Assembly: GCA_017466455.1 (NCBI GenBank) | Contig: JAFTUD010000013.1 | Coordinates: 62,001 to 126,000 of the forward strand | DNA: 64,000 bases | Reading direction: 5' to 3' | DNA from: Clostridia bacterium | Lineage (GTDB): Bacteria; Bacillota_A; Clostridia; Oscillospirales; CAG-272 | Part shown: positions 33,757-41,556 of the stretch, piece by piece | Layout of the letters: each line of letters opens with the position of its first letter | Position numbering within the stretch: the first letter of the stretch is position 1 | Position numbers and translations under genes: made by a program | The notes under the pieces: generated by a model | What the model was told of the DNA's origin: nothing | What the model saw: the letters and a program-made list of their open reading frames with translations, nothing else | Databases searched by the model: none

Positions 33757-34158
33757 ATGATTTGGATAGACAATACATTTAAAGTTGCGCTTTTCGGTCA
33801 CCGTAGATTCAACGAGCATTGGGTGCTTGACAAGCATCTTATTCCTCTATTAAGGGACTTGATACGCACAAAGCCCTTTGTGGAATTTTACATTGGTCGC
33901 AACGGCGAGTTTGACATCTACGCTTCTGCGGTGATAAAGCGTATTCAAGCTATGACGGGCAAGGAAAATAGCTCGTTAATTTGCGTTCTTCCGTATCCCG
34001 AAAAGGACATAGAATATTATGAAAAATATTACGATAGCGTAATAATTCCAGAATGTGCCGAAAATGCTCACCCAAAGGTCGCCATAACAAGGCGCAATCG
34101 TTGGATGGTGGAGCAATCCGACCTTGTTGTTTGCTATATAGAGCGAGAAAGCAAATAA
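33757..34158 (+). CDS. SLOG-superfamily (DUF1273/YpsA-like) protein, truncated
   Basis: 133 residues matching the Rossmann-like YpsA/DUF1273 group. VALFGHRRF is the nucleotide-loop start, IGRNGEFDIYASAV follows, then VLPYP, RNRWMVEQSDLVVCYI. The frame ends in ERESK where family members usually continue with a Gly-rich segment and two more elements, so the C terminus is missing. The start is also odd: GAGGTTATT is a good ribosome site for a codon at 33745, which is now ATC, and the first ATG lies 12 bases further on. It may be a decaying gene. SLOG proteins bind nucleotide-derived ligands; some serve in defence. Confidence 0.65.
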   Translation: MIWIDNTFKVALFGHRRFNEHWVLDKHLIPLLRDLIRTKPFVEFYIGRNGEFDIYASAVIKRIQAMTGKENSSLICVLPYPEKDIEYYEKYYDSVIIPECAENAHPKVAITRRNRWMVEQSDLVVCYIERESK

Positions 34159-34187
34159 TAAATCTCGCAAATATCAATCAAGATGAA

Positions 34188-34215
34188 TAAAAGCTCGGCA
34201 AATGCCGAGCTTTTA
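34188..34215 (+). terminator. Terminator after the SLOG-like gene
   Basis: AAAGCTCGGCA / TGCCGAGCTTT hairpin (34190-34213) followed by T-rich sequence. Confidence 0.85.
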
Positions 34216-34243
34216 TTGTGTCGTGATTTCACTATCCCCTGAC

Positions 34244-34277
34244 AAAAAAGGCTATCGCAGTAGCGATAGCCTTTTTT
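34244..34277 (-). terminator. Terminator of the DUF4091 gene
   Basis: GGCTATCGC-AGTA-GCGATAGCC (34250-34271 region) with A-run and T-run on the two sides, just after the DUF4091 stop at 34289. Confidence 0.85.
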
Positions 34278-34288
34278 ATTTATTGTTT

Positions 34289-35941
34289 TTATTTAGCGAT
34301 TTTTTCAAGGCACTTTTTGGTAAGGGCTTCAAAAAGCTCCTCGGTCATGGGGTATTTTTTGAAGGTGAGGTCCTTGCCTGCAAGGGAGTCAAGAAGCCTT
34401 GATGTGCGCGCTTTACCGATACACTCCTCGGTTTTTTGGAGCAGGCGGATATCGTTTAGCGCTTCCTTAAACACCTTTTGGCGAAGTGAGGGGATTACCG
34501 AGTCGCCATAGGGGTAAACGCTAAAGGCGTCGCCCGACGGGAAGCCCTCGTTTTCCTTTTCCACGCCCGCATCGGTTTCCTCATACGGGTTTAGCTCCTT
34601 GCGCTTTGACAGGCGTGTATAGTAGAAATTATAGCCCCAGTGAAGGAAGCCGACAATGTCGTATTTCCAAATTTGCGCGCCGATTATACGGTTTCGTGTG
34701 CTTGGCATTGCGATAAAGCGGTTAGATACATCCCAGCCCTGCGCACAGCAATAGTAGCACCAAAGCGGATTTGCCTTTATCTTGAAAAATTCTTCGAGGT
34801 CGTTCGTTCCGCAAACGGGAGTTTTAACGAGTCCTTGCTCATAAAATGCGGTCTTTGAAAGTGCGTCAATTTGCTCACAACCATTGATAAGCGGTAAAAG
34901 GATTTCGCTAACCGCCTTATACTGCTCAAGGTCCTTTTCGCCCGGCTCATCGGAAACATGGAAGAAGATATTGCTCTTTTCCACTCCGCAGTCGCTAATT
35001 GCCCTTATAACCGCGGGCACGAATGCGCCAAGGAATTTTTTATACTCCTCGCCCGTTGCATCGGTATCCCAGCCGAAAATGCGCTTTTTCTCACCGTTTA
35101 CGGTAGCAATTACCTTTGGCGCGTGCTTTGCGCCCCATTGGGTAAACAGGTGGCTTACCTCTATTTGCTTTATACCGCACTCGAGCGCCATTTTTACATA
35201 CCGTTCAAGATTTTTTGTATCAAATTTATACTCGCCGTTATCAAGCGTAATGTCCACCAGCTGAACGGTAGGGCGCTCCTCACCGATGTCGGTATCAAGC
35301 GGTGGGGTAAGCACGGGGGTAAGGAGCATTGTCATTCCGTGGGTTGATGCAAGGCGGATATATTTCTCAATAAGCTCCCAGTGCTTAGGCGAGAGGATTT
35401 CAACCTTATGCACGCTTGCGATGCAGTCGTTATGGAACCATTGGGTAAAGAGCGTTTTTTGCTCATCAAGCATGGCATCATAAACTCTGATATTTATTCT
35501 TCTTGTGACACATTCGTCACCCCTTCTAAGGGTGATTTCTATATAGGCGTTGCCGTCCTGTTGCTCACAGGGGGACTCGGTACATAGCCACAGGGTCGTG
35601 TTTTTGCCCCTTTCAAGAGTGATTTTGTTACCCTCAAACGGGAAAAGAGGGTCGGGATAGCTTCCCCTTTCGTTCTTCAAATACTTACCGTCATCACAGC
35701 CCTCGTAAAGCGGTAGCCCTACATGGGCGTAGCCAACCCTATACACCTTAAGCCCCTTCAGGCTTGTGCTTATTTCAAGGGTATATTCTCCGCTTCCGCC
35801 AAGCACCGCCTGAGCGTTTATTTCTTGATTTTTTGCTACTCTTATCACCTTATTGCCAAGCGATTTTCCGTATATCTCGCTTGATTTTTCAAACACCTTT
35901 GCAAGTGATGAGTAGAATTTGATTTTTGGTAATGTGCTCAT
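34289..35941 (-). CDS. DUF4091 glycoside-hydrolase-like protein
   Basis: 550-residue protein with an N-terminal beta-sandwich (about 1-155), a TIM-barrel-like middle (MTMLLTPVLTPP, FFHVSDEPGE with a likely acid Glu, and the Trp-rich LWCYYCCAQGW) and a C-terminal DUF4091 block (FLHWGYNFYYT, YPYGDSVIPSLRQKVFKEAL). DUF4091 proteins are believed to be carbohydrate-active, but I know no characterised reaction to assign. No signal peptide. Its start shares a base with the stop of the esterase lipoprotein gene (TAATG), so the two are made together. Confidence 0.85.
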   Translation of the reverse strand: MSTLPKIKFYSSLAKVFEKSSEIYGKSLGNKVIRVAKNQEINAQAVLGGSGEYTLEISTSLKGLKVYRVGYAHVGLPLYEGCDDGKYLKNERGSYPDPLFPFEGNKITLERGKNTTLWLCTESPCEQQDGNAYIEITLRRGDECVTRRINIRVYDAMLDEQKTLFTQWFHNDCIASVHKVEILSPKHWELIEKYIRLASTHGMTMLLTPVLTPPLDTDIGEERPTVQLVDITLDNGEYKFDTKNLERYVKMALECGIKQIEVSHLFTQWGAKHAPKVIATVNGEKKRIFGWDTDATGEEYKKFLGAFVPAVIRAISDCGVEKSNIFFHVSDEPGEKDLEQYKAVSEILLPLINGCEQIDALSKTAFYEQGLVKTPVCGTNDLEEFFKIKANPLWCYYCCAQGWDVSNRFIAMPSTRNRIIGAQIWKYDIVGFLHWGYNFYYTRLSKRKELNPYEETDAGVEKENEGFPSGDAFSVYPYGDSVIPSLRQKVFKEALNDIRLLQKTEECIGKARTSRLLDSLAGKDLTFKKYPMTEELFEALTKKCLEKIAK

Positions 35942-37428
35942 TATTTTCTATCCTCTAAAGTTTGTTCAAAGAGCCATTTTGAATATGTTGCCATATTGCC
36001 TGTGTATTCCCAAATATTATGGTCGTAGCCCGCAAGAGGCTTAAATTTATGCACAGGGTCAAGTCCAAGCTCGGTGCATGCCTCTGTCATTGCGTCAATC
36101 ATACTCTTTGTTCCTTGGTATTTGACAACACTGTCGCTTCCGCCGTGAAGGGCATAAACGGGAAATCTCTTTTCAACAAGAGTCTTAGCCATAGACTCAT
36201 CTGCGCCGCCGCACATAGCAATCGCCCCTGCAAAGAGGTCGGGGTGGCGTATTATAATGTCCCAAGTGCCGTAACCGCCCATTGAAAGCCCTGCTACATA
36301 GTAGCGGTTTGTGTCGGTTTCAAATTCTTCCTTAATTTCATCAAGGATTTCAAGCACGGCGGTGATTTCGTTTGACTGTTTAACCGTAGCGGTGCTATAA
36401 TTTCCTATTGACCAACTTGTATCTACCCATTGATTTCCACCCGGACACTGAGGGCAAATAACTATTGCGTTCCAATACGGCGAGTTGTCCTGTGAGAAGA
36501 TATTTGGAACGAAGTTTAAAAGCTGTCTTGCATTATCGTTTCCGCGCTCGCCTGCACCGTGCAAAATTGTGACAACGGGCGGTGGGTTTTCGGGATCGTA
36601 GTTTGACGGAATATAAATTCTATATGGCATTGTGGTATTGTCCTTCGCCTTGTAGGTGCGCGCCTCAAAAAGTGTATTTACGAGTGTTTCATAGGTTATA
36701 GAGCCGAGTTTCTTATCAAGGTAGCCTGCATAGGCGATATCCTTATACTCGCTCTTATGGTAAATTATGCTTTGCTCGGGTGTCATTTGTCCGCTTTCGC
36801 CGTCAAAAAGTTCGCCAAAAAGGTCAAGGGCGTATGGATAAAGGCGGTAATCGGTTGCGTAAATAACGAGGTCGTCACCGCATACGCTGATTGCAAAATC
36901 GTTTACCGTATAGAGCCGTTTTGTTACATACTGCGCATCGCCCGCGCCCGAGCCGAAGATGATTTTATGTTCTGTGCCTGAGCCGAAAATGTTTCTTGTT
37001 TCAAGTTGAATTCCGTATTCGGTCTTTACATAATTCAAAAACTGTGTAACATACTTTTCAAGTTCGCTATCGTCAGTATCATAATAAACGACATAGTCAC
37101 TCTCCCCATCAACGAAAAGGTTAAGCGTTTCGTTTTCGGGGGCATTCGGGTCAACAATGTCGGCAGGGTCGGTTGTTGACTCCTCGCTTGACTCTTCACT
37201 TGAACTTGAAGAACTTGATGCGGAAGACGAACTCGAAGAACTTTCGCTCTCTTTCGAAGAAGCTGATGAGCTTTCCACCTCGCCCTTTGAACTTTCACTT
37301 TGAGTTGTTGATGAACTTTCGCTCACACTTGACTCGCTTGAACTACTGCTTGACTCCTCATTTCCACAAGATGCGAAAACACCAAGTAGCAAAACAAGGA
37401 CAAGCATAATGCTAATTAACCTTTTCAT
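35941..37428 (-). CDS. Lipoprotein esterase (PHB-depolymerase/feruloyl-esterase-like)
   Basis: 495 residues: signal peptide with lipobox ending at C21 (GVFASC), a Ser/Glu linker to about residue 90, an all-beta/alpha domain of about 110 residues (YYDTDDSELEKYV … ATDYRLYPYALDLF) like the N-terminal modules of some glycosidases, and an alpha/beta-hydrolase domain. The nucleophile is S382 in GLSMGGYG, ILHGAGERG gives the oxyanion region and GYDHNIWE the His. Related enzymes release ferulic or acetyl groups from plant cell walls. It sits on the outer face of the membrane and is first in an operon with the DUF4091 gene. Confidence 0.88.
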   Translation of the reverse strand: MKRLISIMLVLVLLLGVFASCGNEESSSSSSESSVSESSSTTQSESSKGEVESSSASSKESESSSSSSSASSSSSSSEESSEESTTDPADIVDPNAPENETLNLFVDGESDYVVYYDTDDSELEKYVTQFLNYVKTEYGIQLETRNIFGSGTEHKIIFGSGAGDAQYVTKRLYTVNDFAISVCGDDLVIYATDYRLYPYALDLFGELFDGESGQMTPEQSIIYHKSEYKDIAYAGYLDKKLGSITYETLVNTLFEARTYKAKDNTTMPYRIYIPSNYDPENPPPVVTILHGAGERGNDNARQLLNFVPNIFSQDNSPYWNAIVICPQCPGGNQWVDTSWSIGNYSTATVKQSNEITAVLEILDEIKEEFETDTNRYYVAGLSMGGYGTWDIIIRHPDLFAGAIAMCGGADESMAKTLVEKRFPVYALHGGSDSVVKYQGTKSMIDAMTEACTELGLDPVHKFKPLAGYDHNIWEYTGNMATYSKWLFEQTLEDRK

Positions 37429-37467
37429 ATTTTTCTCCTTAACATACTTAATATATTTGCTAATTAC

Positions 37468-37496
37468 ATTCTAACATATATTATTTATAAATTCAA
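37468..37496 (-). promoter_or_regulatory. Promoter of the esterase-DUF4091 operon
   Basis: Minus strand TTGAAT (37491-37496), 17 bp, TAGAAT (37468-37473), about 40 bases before the ATG. Confidence 0.75.
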
Positions 37497-37509
37497 TAGA
37501 AAAAGTGCG

Positions 37510-37672
37510 AGTATCGCATTTGGTCGGTCAAATGCAAATGGGCTAAGCCCAAACCCATATACGAGAACCCCCTACACGCGAATTCTTCGCTTCGGGGAAC
37601 CCCTACACAAGCAGAAAGAGCAAGAGTAAAAGGATAAAATTCCTTCTATTCTTGCTCTTGTTTTTTATTCTA
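37510..37672 (+). other. Stem-loop-rich stretch ending in an orphan terminator
   Basis: No coding frame. Hairpins: GCATTTG/CAAATGC (37516-37535), TGGGC-TAA-GCCCA (37539-37551), GCGAA-TTC-TTCGC (37578-37590). The phrase GAACCCCCTACAC/GAACCCCTACAC occurs twice around the third. An imperfect long hairpin AGAGCAAGA…TCTTGCTCT (about 37616-37661) then ends in TTTTTT on the plus strand, although no plus-strand gene lies upstream. It could end a small RNA; I see no strong promoter for one. Confidence 0.45.
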
Positions 37673-37888
37673 TCGATATGTGGGCTTCGCCCACTCGATA
37701 TGTTCTCACTTTGCTCGAACTCGATATATTGTCGCTACGCGCCAATTCGATATGAGATAAATCCCTCGTTTGCGAAGCAAACATATCGAGTGCGTCAGCA
37801 CATATCGTTCGCCACAGGCGAATATCGAAAATCCCGTGAGGGATTTATCTCGATGCGTGATACTCCGTTAAGAGTATCACGCTATGCG
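37673..37888 (+). repeat. Hairpin array with TCGATATG linkers, locus 1
   Basis: Eight or nine different small hairpins are separated by a constant linker. In the left half TCGATATG-type linkers separate GTGGGC-TTC-GCCCAC (37680-37694), GTTC…GAAC (37702-37720) and ATTG-CGC-TAC-GCG-CAAT (37728-37746). In the right half the linker appears as its complement CATATCGA between GTTTGC-GAA-GCAAAC (37768-37782), GTGC-GTCA-GCAC (37790-37801), TTCGCC-ACA-GGCGAA (37808-37822) and ATCCC-GTGA-GGGAT (37831-37844). Perfect 14-bp arms (37754-37767 / 37838-37851) enclose the right half. A last hairpin, GCGTGATACTC/GAGTATCACGC (37855-37882), closes the array. Confidence 0.85.
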
Positions 37889-37900
37889 ATAGCCCTTTTT

Positions 37901-39349
37901 TTATTTGGTTATTGAAATGCAATCCTCAGTGATAAGGAACGAAAGGGTGATTTCCTTTTCCACGCCCTCAACCTCTCTTATTACGGTGACCTCTACCGTA
38001 TCGCCGACGAAGGCGCTAAGCACTGCGTCAATTACATGATATTGACGGCTCACTAAATGCTCGGTATCTCTTACCTTTATCTTTGTTACGACATCGCCAA
38101 CCATCATTCCGTCAGTGCCGTTACCGTAGGCGAGAGAGCCCTCGGCAACTGATGAAATTACGCTGTATTCCTTCTTTGTGAGGAGTCCTGTCGTCGGGTC
38201 AAGCTCTACCCATTTTTCCTCAAGCAATACCGTTACGCCAAGGAGTGGGCGCATAACGCTCTCGTTTTCGGTGTCATAGCAATAGTGGATTATATTATCC
38301 GCAACCGCCTTAGCAACGGACAACGGAATTGCGTATCCGATATTATCAACATCGGAGCTTATGATTTTTGCGTTTACAATACCGACAAGCTCACCCTTGG
38401 AATTATAAAGACCGCCACCCGAGTTTCCTTGATTTATTGCCGCCTCGGTACGGATTACTCTGAAGTTGACATTTGTTACTCCGTCAGCGCCGAGCATGGT
38501 AATTTCCTCTGAATCAACGCTTACAACGCCTGTTGTTGCGGAAATTCCGTCATCCTCGGGGTTTCCTATCGCTATTACGGTTTCACCTACTGTAACCTCT
38601 TTCTCGGCAAGGGTAATGGCGGACACGACGCCTCTTTCAATAGCCTTATCAAGACGGTCGTTTTTAGGAATATAAAGCACCGCAATATCGTAATTCATTG
38701 AACCGCCTACATAGACAGCGTCCATTTCGTGGTCAACATATTCCATGCCATAGAGATACACGCTGATTTTATCGCTAATCCTGTTCGGCGTAATTGAGTC
38801 AACATCGTAAACAACATGGTAGTTTGTTATCGCAAGCGCGCTTCCGTCCTCGTTGATTTTATAGATAACGCCTGCGCCTGCCGTGCCGTAGACCTCTGCT
38901 CCGTCAAGGGGTGAGCCACCGCCCGAGGTGAACTCGCAGTGAATGCTGAGTGCGCTCATAAGTCCCTTTTGAACCGCGCCTGTTACATCGATACTCTCAC
39001 CGTTTACGATGATTTCATTTTTTATTATTTCCTGCGTTATGTTCTGGTTGATTGTCGTTTGCTCAATCACCGTGGTGCAGACATGCTCGCTTTCGCTCTC
39101 ACTCTCACTGCTTGACTCCTCGCTTGACGACTCACTGCTCTCGCTCTCCATTTGTGTGGGTATAAAGACAGTTTCGCCCTTTAGGCTATCAAGCCACTCC
39201 TGCTCCGAGCCCTCAAAGCCGTTTTTTACCGCAATTTCGTATGCGCTTAGTCCGTTTTCGCCTCTTAGCTGTGAGATATCACACGAGCAAAGCACCGCTA
39301 CAAGCATAGCGAGGCACAAAACAATTACAAGTATTTTGCTCTTTTTCAT
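37901..39349 (-). CDS. HtrA-like trypsin-family protease lipoprotein
   Basis: 482 residues: lipoprotein signal peptide (VLCSC, Cys23), a short ENGLSAYEIAVKNGFEGSEQ segment common in Firmicutes surface proteins, a Ser/Glu linker (about 67-90), then a chymotrypsin-fold domain. Its triad is H178 (TNYHVV), D221 (NYDIAV) and S310 (QGNSGGG). A C-terminal PDZ-like domain follows (RPLLGVTV…MMVGDVVTKI). This is the HtrA/DegP layout, here anchored by lipid rather than a transmembrane helix; such enzymes degrade misfolded or exported proteins. No clear promoter is seen upstream (39350-39528 is AT-rich without a matched -35/-10 pair). Confidence 0.9.
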   Translation of the reverse strand: MKKSKILVIVLCLAMLVAVLCSCDISQLRGENGLSAYEIAVKNGFEGSEQEWLDSLKGETVFIPTQMESESSESSSEESSSESESESEHVCTTVIEQTTINQNITQEIIKNEIIVNGESIDVTGAVQKGLMSALSIHCEFTSGGGSPLDGAEVYGTAGAGVIYKINEDGSALAITNYHVVYDVDSITPNRISDKISVYLYGMEYVDHEMDAVYVGGSMNYDIAVLYIPKNDRLDKAIERGVVSAITLAEKEVTVGETVIAIGNPEDDGISATTGVVSVDSEEITMLGADGVTNVNFRVIRTEAAINQGNSGGGLYNSKGELVGIVNAKIISSDVDNIGYAIPLSVAKAVADNIIHYCYDTENESVMRPLLGVTVLLEEKWVELDPTTGLLTKKEYSVISSVAEGSLAYGNGTDGMMVGDVVTKIKVRDTEHLVSRQYHVIDAVLSAFVGDTVEVTVIREVEGVEKEITLSFLITEDCISITK

Positions 39350-39528
39350 AAAAATCCTTTCTGACTTATGTTAATTTAATATGTTCCCTCGTAATATAAG
39401 ACAGCTGAGCGCTTATTTCGGTTGGTAAAATATTAAATTTTTTATAATTTCGTAATTTTAATGCTTTTTACGGTGAAAAATGCGACCGTACTACTGATTT
39501 TTTGGGGGAATGTGTCGCTTTTTGGCGC

Positions 39529-40182
39529 TTATGCCTCAAAATCAAAGCGATATTTGTCGTCCTCGCTAAGATATAGGTCGCATAGCCTTTTCATTTCATC
39601 TATCGGCTCATATGCGTTTTTGTCGTAGATGCAAACAGTCTTAAAGCCTGCCTCGTGTGCGGTTTTAAGTGCGTAGTGTGCGTCCTCAAACACATAGGTC
39701 GTTTCCTTATCCGTGCCAAGATGCTCAAGAGCTAAGTTGTATATAAGTGGCTCGCGCTTGCCCACGCCAACCTCACCGCAGGTAAAGGCTCTGTCAAAAT
39801 ATTTGCCGAGGCTTAGCCTTTCAAGAATCATTTCAACCGTTGGGCGGTTGGTTGCGGTTGCAAGGCACATTTTAACGCCTGCGCTATGGAGCCTTTCAAG
39901 CATTTCGCGCGCGCCTTCCTTATCCTTCACCACCGTGCGGTAGCGTTGATTCATAAACTCGTAAATCCACGCCTTGGCAGCCTCAAACGGCTCACCGAGT
40001 GCGTATTTTTCCACGCAGTAGTCGTACCACTCGCGAATTCCCTGTTCAAGGAAATATTTATCTATATTTTCACTTACCTCAATGCCGAGATGCTTTAAAT
40101 ACTCGCCTGCGGCAATGCCCCAGTAGTCCATTGAGTCAAGGAGTGTTCCGTCCATATCAAAAATTGCGCCTGTGATTTTCAT
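39529..40182 (-). CDS. HAD-family phosphatase (beta-phosphoglucomutase-like)
   Basis: 217-residue HAD class IA enzyme: FDMDGTLLDS (motif I), ATATNRP (motif II), KREPLIYNLAL (motif III Lys) and VFEDAHYALKTA (motif IV). It resembles the beta-phosphoglucomutase/pyrophosphatase group; the substrate is unknown. The ATG at 40182 overlaps the stop of the GIY-YIG gene (ATGA) and follows AGAGGAAC. Last gene of a six-gene operon. Confidence 0.88.
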   Translation of the reverse strand: MKITGAIFDMDGTLLDSMDYWGIAAGEYLKHLGIEVSENIDKYFLEQGIREWYDYCVEKYALGEPFEAAKAWIYEFMNQRYRTVVKDKEGAREMLERLHSAGVKMCLATATNRPTVEMILERLSLGKYFDRAFTCGEVGVGKREPLIYNLALEHLGTDKETTYVFEDAHYALKTAHEAGFKTVCIYDKNAYEPIDEMKRLCDLYLSEDDKYRFDFEA

Positions 40183-40439
40183 TTTTTGTTCCTCTGCCAT
40201 TTATGTATTAGCTCAAGCTTTTGCGCCCTTGTGAGCTGTTTTATATGCCACTCTCGGCTTTGCGCCGTTTCCTTTGTGTCAAGCTCCTCGAAGTAAACGA
40301 GCTTGACGGGCAGGCGTGGGCGCGTGTATTTTGCGCCGTGACCGCTGTTGTGAGCATTTATTCTCTTTTCAAGATCGTTTGTGTAGCCGGTATACAATGT
40401 GCCGTCGCTACACTCGACTATGTATGCGTAATTTGCCAT
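40179..40439 (-). CDS. GIY-YIG nuclease-family protein
   Basis: 86-residue stand-alone GIY-YIG domain of the YhbQ/UPF0213 type: YAYIVECSDGTLYTGYTND supplies the YIV…YTG pair, then R26, the H30-N-S-G-HGAKYT stretch and Glu in REWHIKQL. Related proteins may act on damaged DNA, but their role is poorly known. The ATG directly abuts the stop of the LRR lipoprotein gene and its stop overlaps the HAD start. Confidence 0.9.
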   Translation of the reverse strand: MANYAYIVECSDGTLYTGYTNDLEKRINAHNSGHGAKYTRPRLPVKLVYFEELDTKETAQSREWHIKQLTRAQKLELIHKWQRNKK

Positions 40440-41546
40440 TTACTCGCCTGTATATCCCCAATTTACCGTTGCAGAGCAACCGCCTTTCCACTCGCTATCC
40501 CAACCGCTCGGCATAGATGCCACCTCGCAGTTGATTATTGTGAGCTGGTCGCAACCCCAGAACGCCTGGGCTCCTATTGATGTTACGCTGTCGGGAATTG
40601 TAACGCTTGTAAGCAATGCGCACTCCCTGAACGCCTTGTCACCTATTGATATTACGCTATCGGGAATTGTCACGCTTTTAAGCGACGTGCAACCATCAAA
40701 CGCCTGTTCTGATATTGAGGTTACGCCATAGGGAATTGTCACGCTTTCAAGCGATGTGCAACCATCGAACACCCTGTAACCTATTGATGTTACGCTATCG
40801 GAAATTGTCACGCTTTTAAGCGCGGTGCAACCATCGAACGCACGGTCACCTATTGAGGTTACGCTATCGGGAATTGTTATGCTTGTAAGCGATGTGCAAT
40901 CACAGAACGCAATGCCACCTATCGAGGTTACGCTATCGGGAATTGTCACGCTTGTAAGCGATGTGCAACCATCGAACGCACCGTCACCTATTGAGGCTAC
41001 GCCATTGGAAATTATCACGCTTTTAAGCGCGGTGCAATCCCTGAACGCATCATCAAGAATTTTACTAACGCCCTTTCCTTTATGCGTTGACGGAATTACG
41101 ATTTCTTCAAGATACATTGTAGTTCCCACACTGACAGCGTAAGTGCCGTCGGGCAAGGGATAATATTCAAGGCCGTCAGTGCCTTCTTCATCTTGCGATA
41201 CAATTTTGCCGAGATTATCGGTTGTACCATCGGTATAGGTGATGATTAGCTCACCGTTTACAAGCTCCGCCTTGCTTATTCCAACACCCTTGTCGCCCTT
41301 TTCACCTTGTATTCCTTGTTCACCCTTTTCACCTTGAATTCCTTGTTCACCTTGGGCTCCTTGTTCGCCCTTTTGGTTTATCTTACCAAGGTTTAGCGTT
41401 GAGCCGTCGCTGTATTCAAGTATCAGGTTGTTATCTGTGTCGTAGCCTGCACCAACGACACAAGGCACGCTCTCTTCCTCACACGATACGAGGGCAAAAG
41501 AAAACGCTATCAAAAGTGCCACTAAAATCAAAAGTATTTTCTTCAT
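40440..41546 (-). CDS. LRR (BspA-type) lipoprotein with collagen-like segment
   Basis: 368 residues: lipoprotein signal peptide (LVSC, Cys22), then a collagen-like run of Gly-x-y triplets (GEQGAQGEQGIQGEKGEQG onward, about 61-86). Copies of a short strand motif flank it (YSDGSTLNLGKI before, YTDGTTDNLGKI after). The rest is about seven 23-residue BspA/LRR_5 repeats of the AFDGCTSLTSVTIPDSVTSIG type, coded by near-identical 69-bp DNA units. Such proteins mediate adhesion or interaction at the surface. It is odd to find it inside an operon with tadA and a GIY-YIG gene. Confidence 0.9.
   Translation of the reverse strand: MKKILLILVALLIAFSFALVSCEEESVPCVVGAGYDTDNNLILEYSDGSTLNLGKINQKGEQGAQGEQGIQGEKGEQGIQGEKGDKGVGISKAELVNGELIITYTDGTTDNLGKIVSQDEEGTDGLEYYPLPDGTYAVSVGTTMYLEEIVIPSTHKGKGVSKILDDAFRDCTALKSVIISNGVASIGDGAFDGCTSLTSVTIPDSVTSIGGIAFCDCTSLTSITIPDSVTSIGDRAFDGCTALKSVTISDSVTSIGYRVFDGCTSLESVTIPYGVTSISEQAFDGCTSLKSVTIPDSVISIGDKAFRECALLTSVTIPDSVTSIGAQAFWGCDQLTIINCEVASMPSGWDSEWKGGCSATVNWGYTGE
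40566..41050 (-). repeat. 69-bp tandem coding repeats
   Basis: Seven or so copies of a 69-bp unit (23 codons) encode the LRR_5 repeats; for example, the word GGGAATTGT recurs at 40593, 40662 and 40731. The high DNA identity suggests recent duplication and makes copy number prone to change. Confidence 0.88.
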
Positions 41547-41556
41547 TTTACTTTTC

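Noticed and set aside
40566..41050. 69-bp direct repeats as a non-coding satellite or CRISPR
   Set aside because: They are in frame and encode 23-residue LRR_5 units of a lipoprotein.
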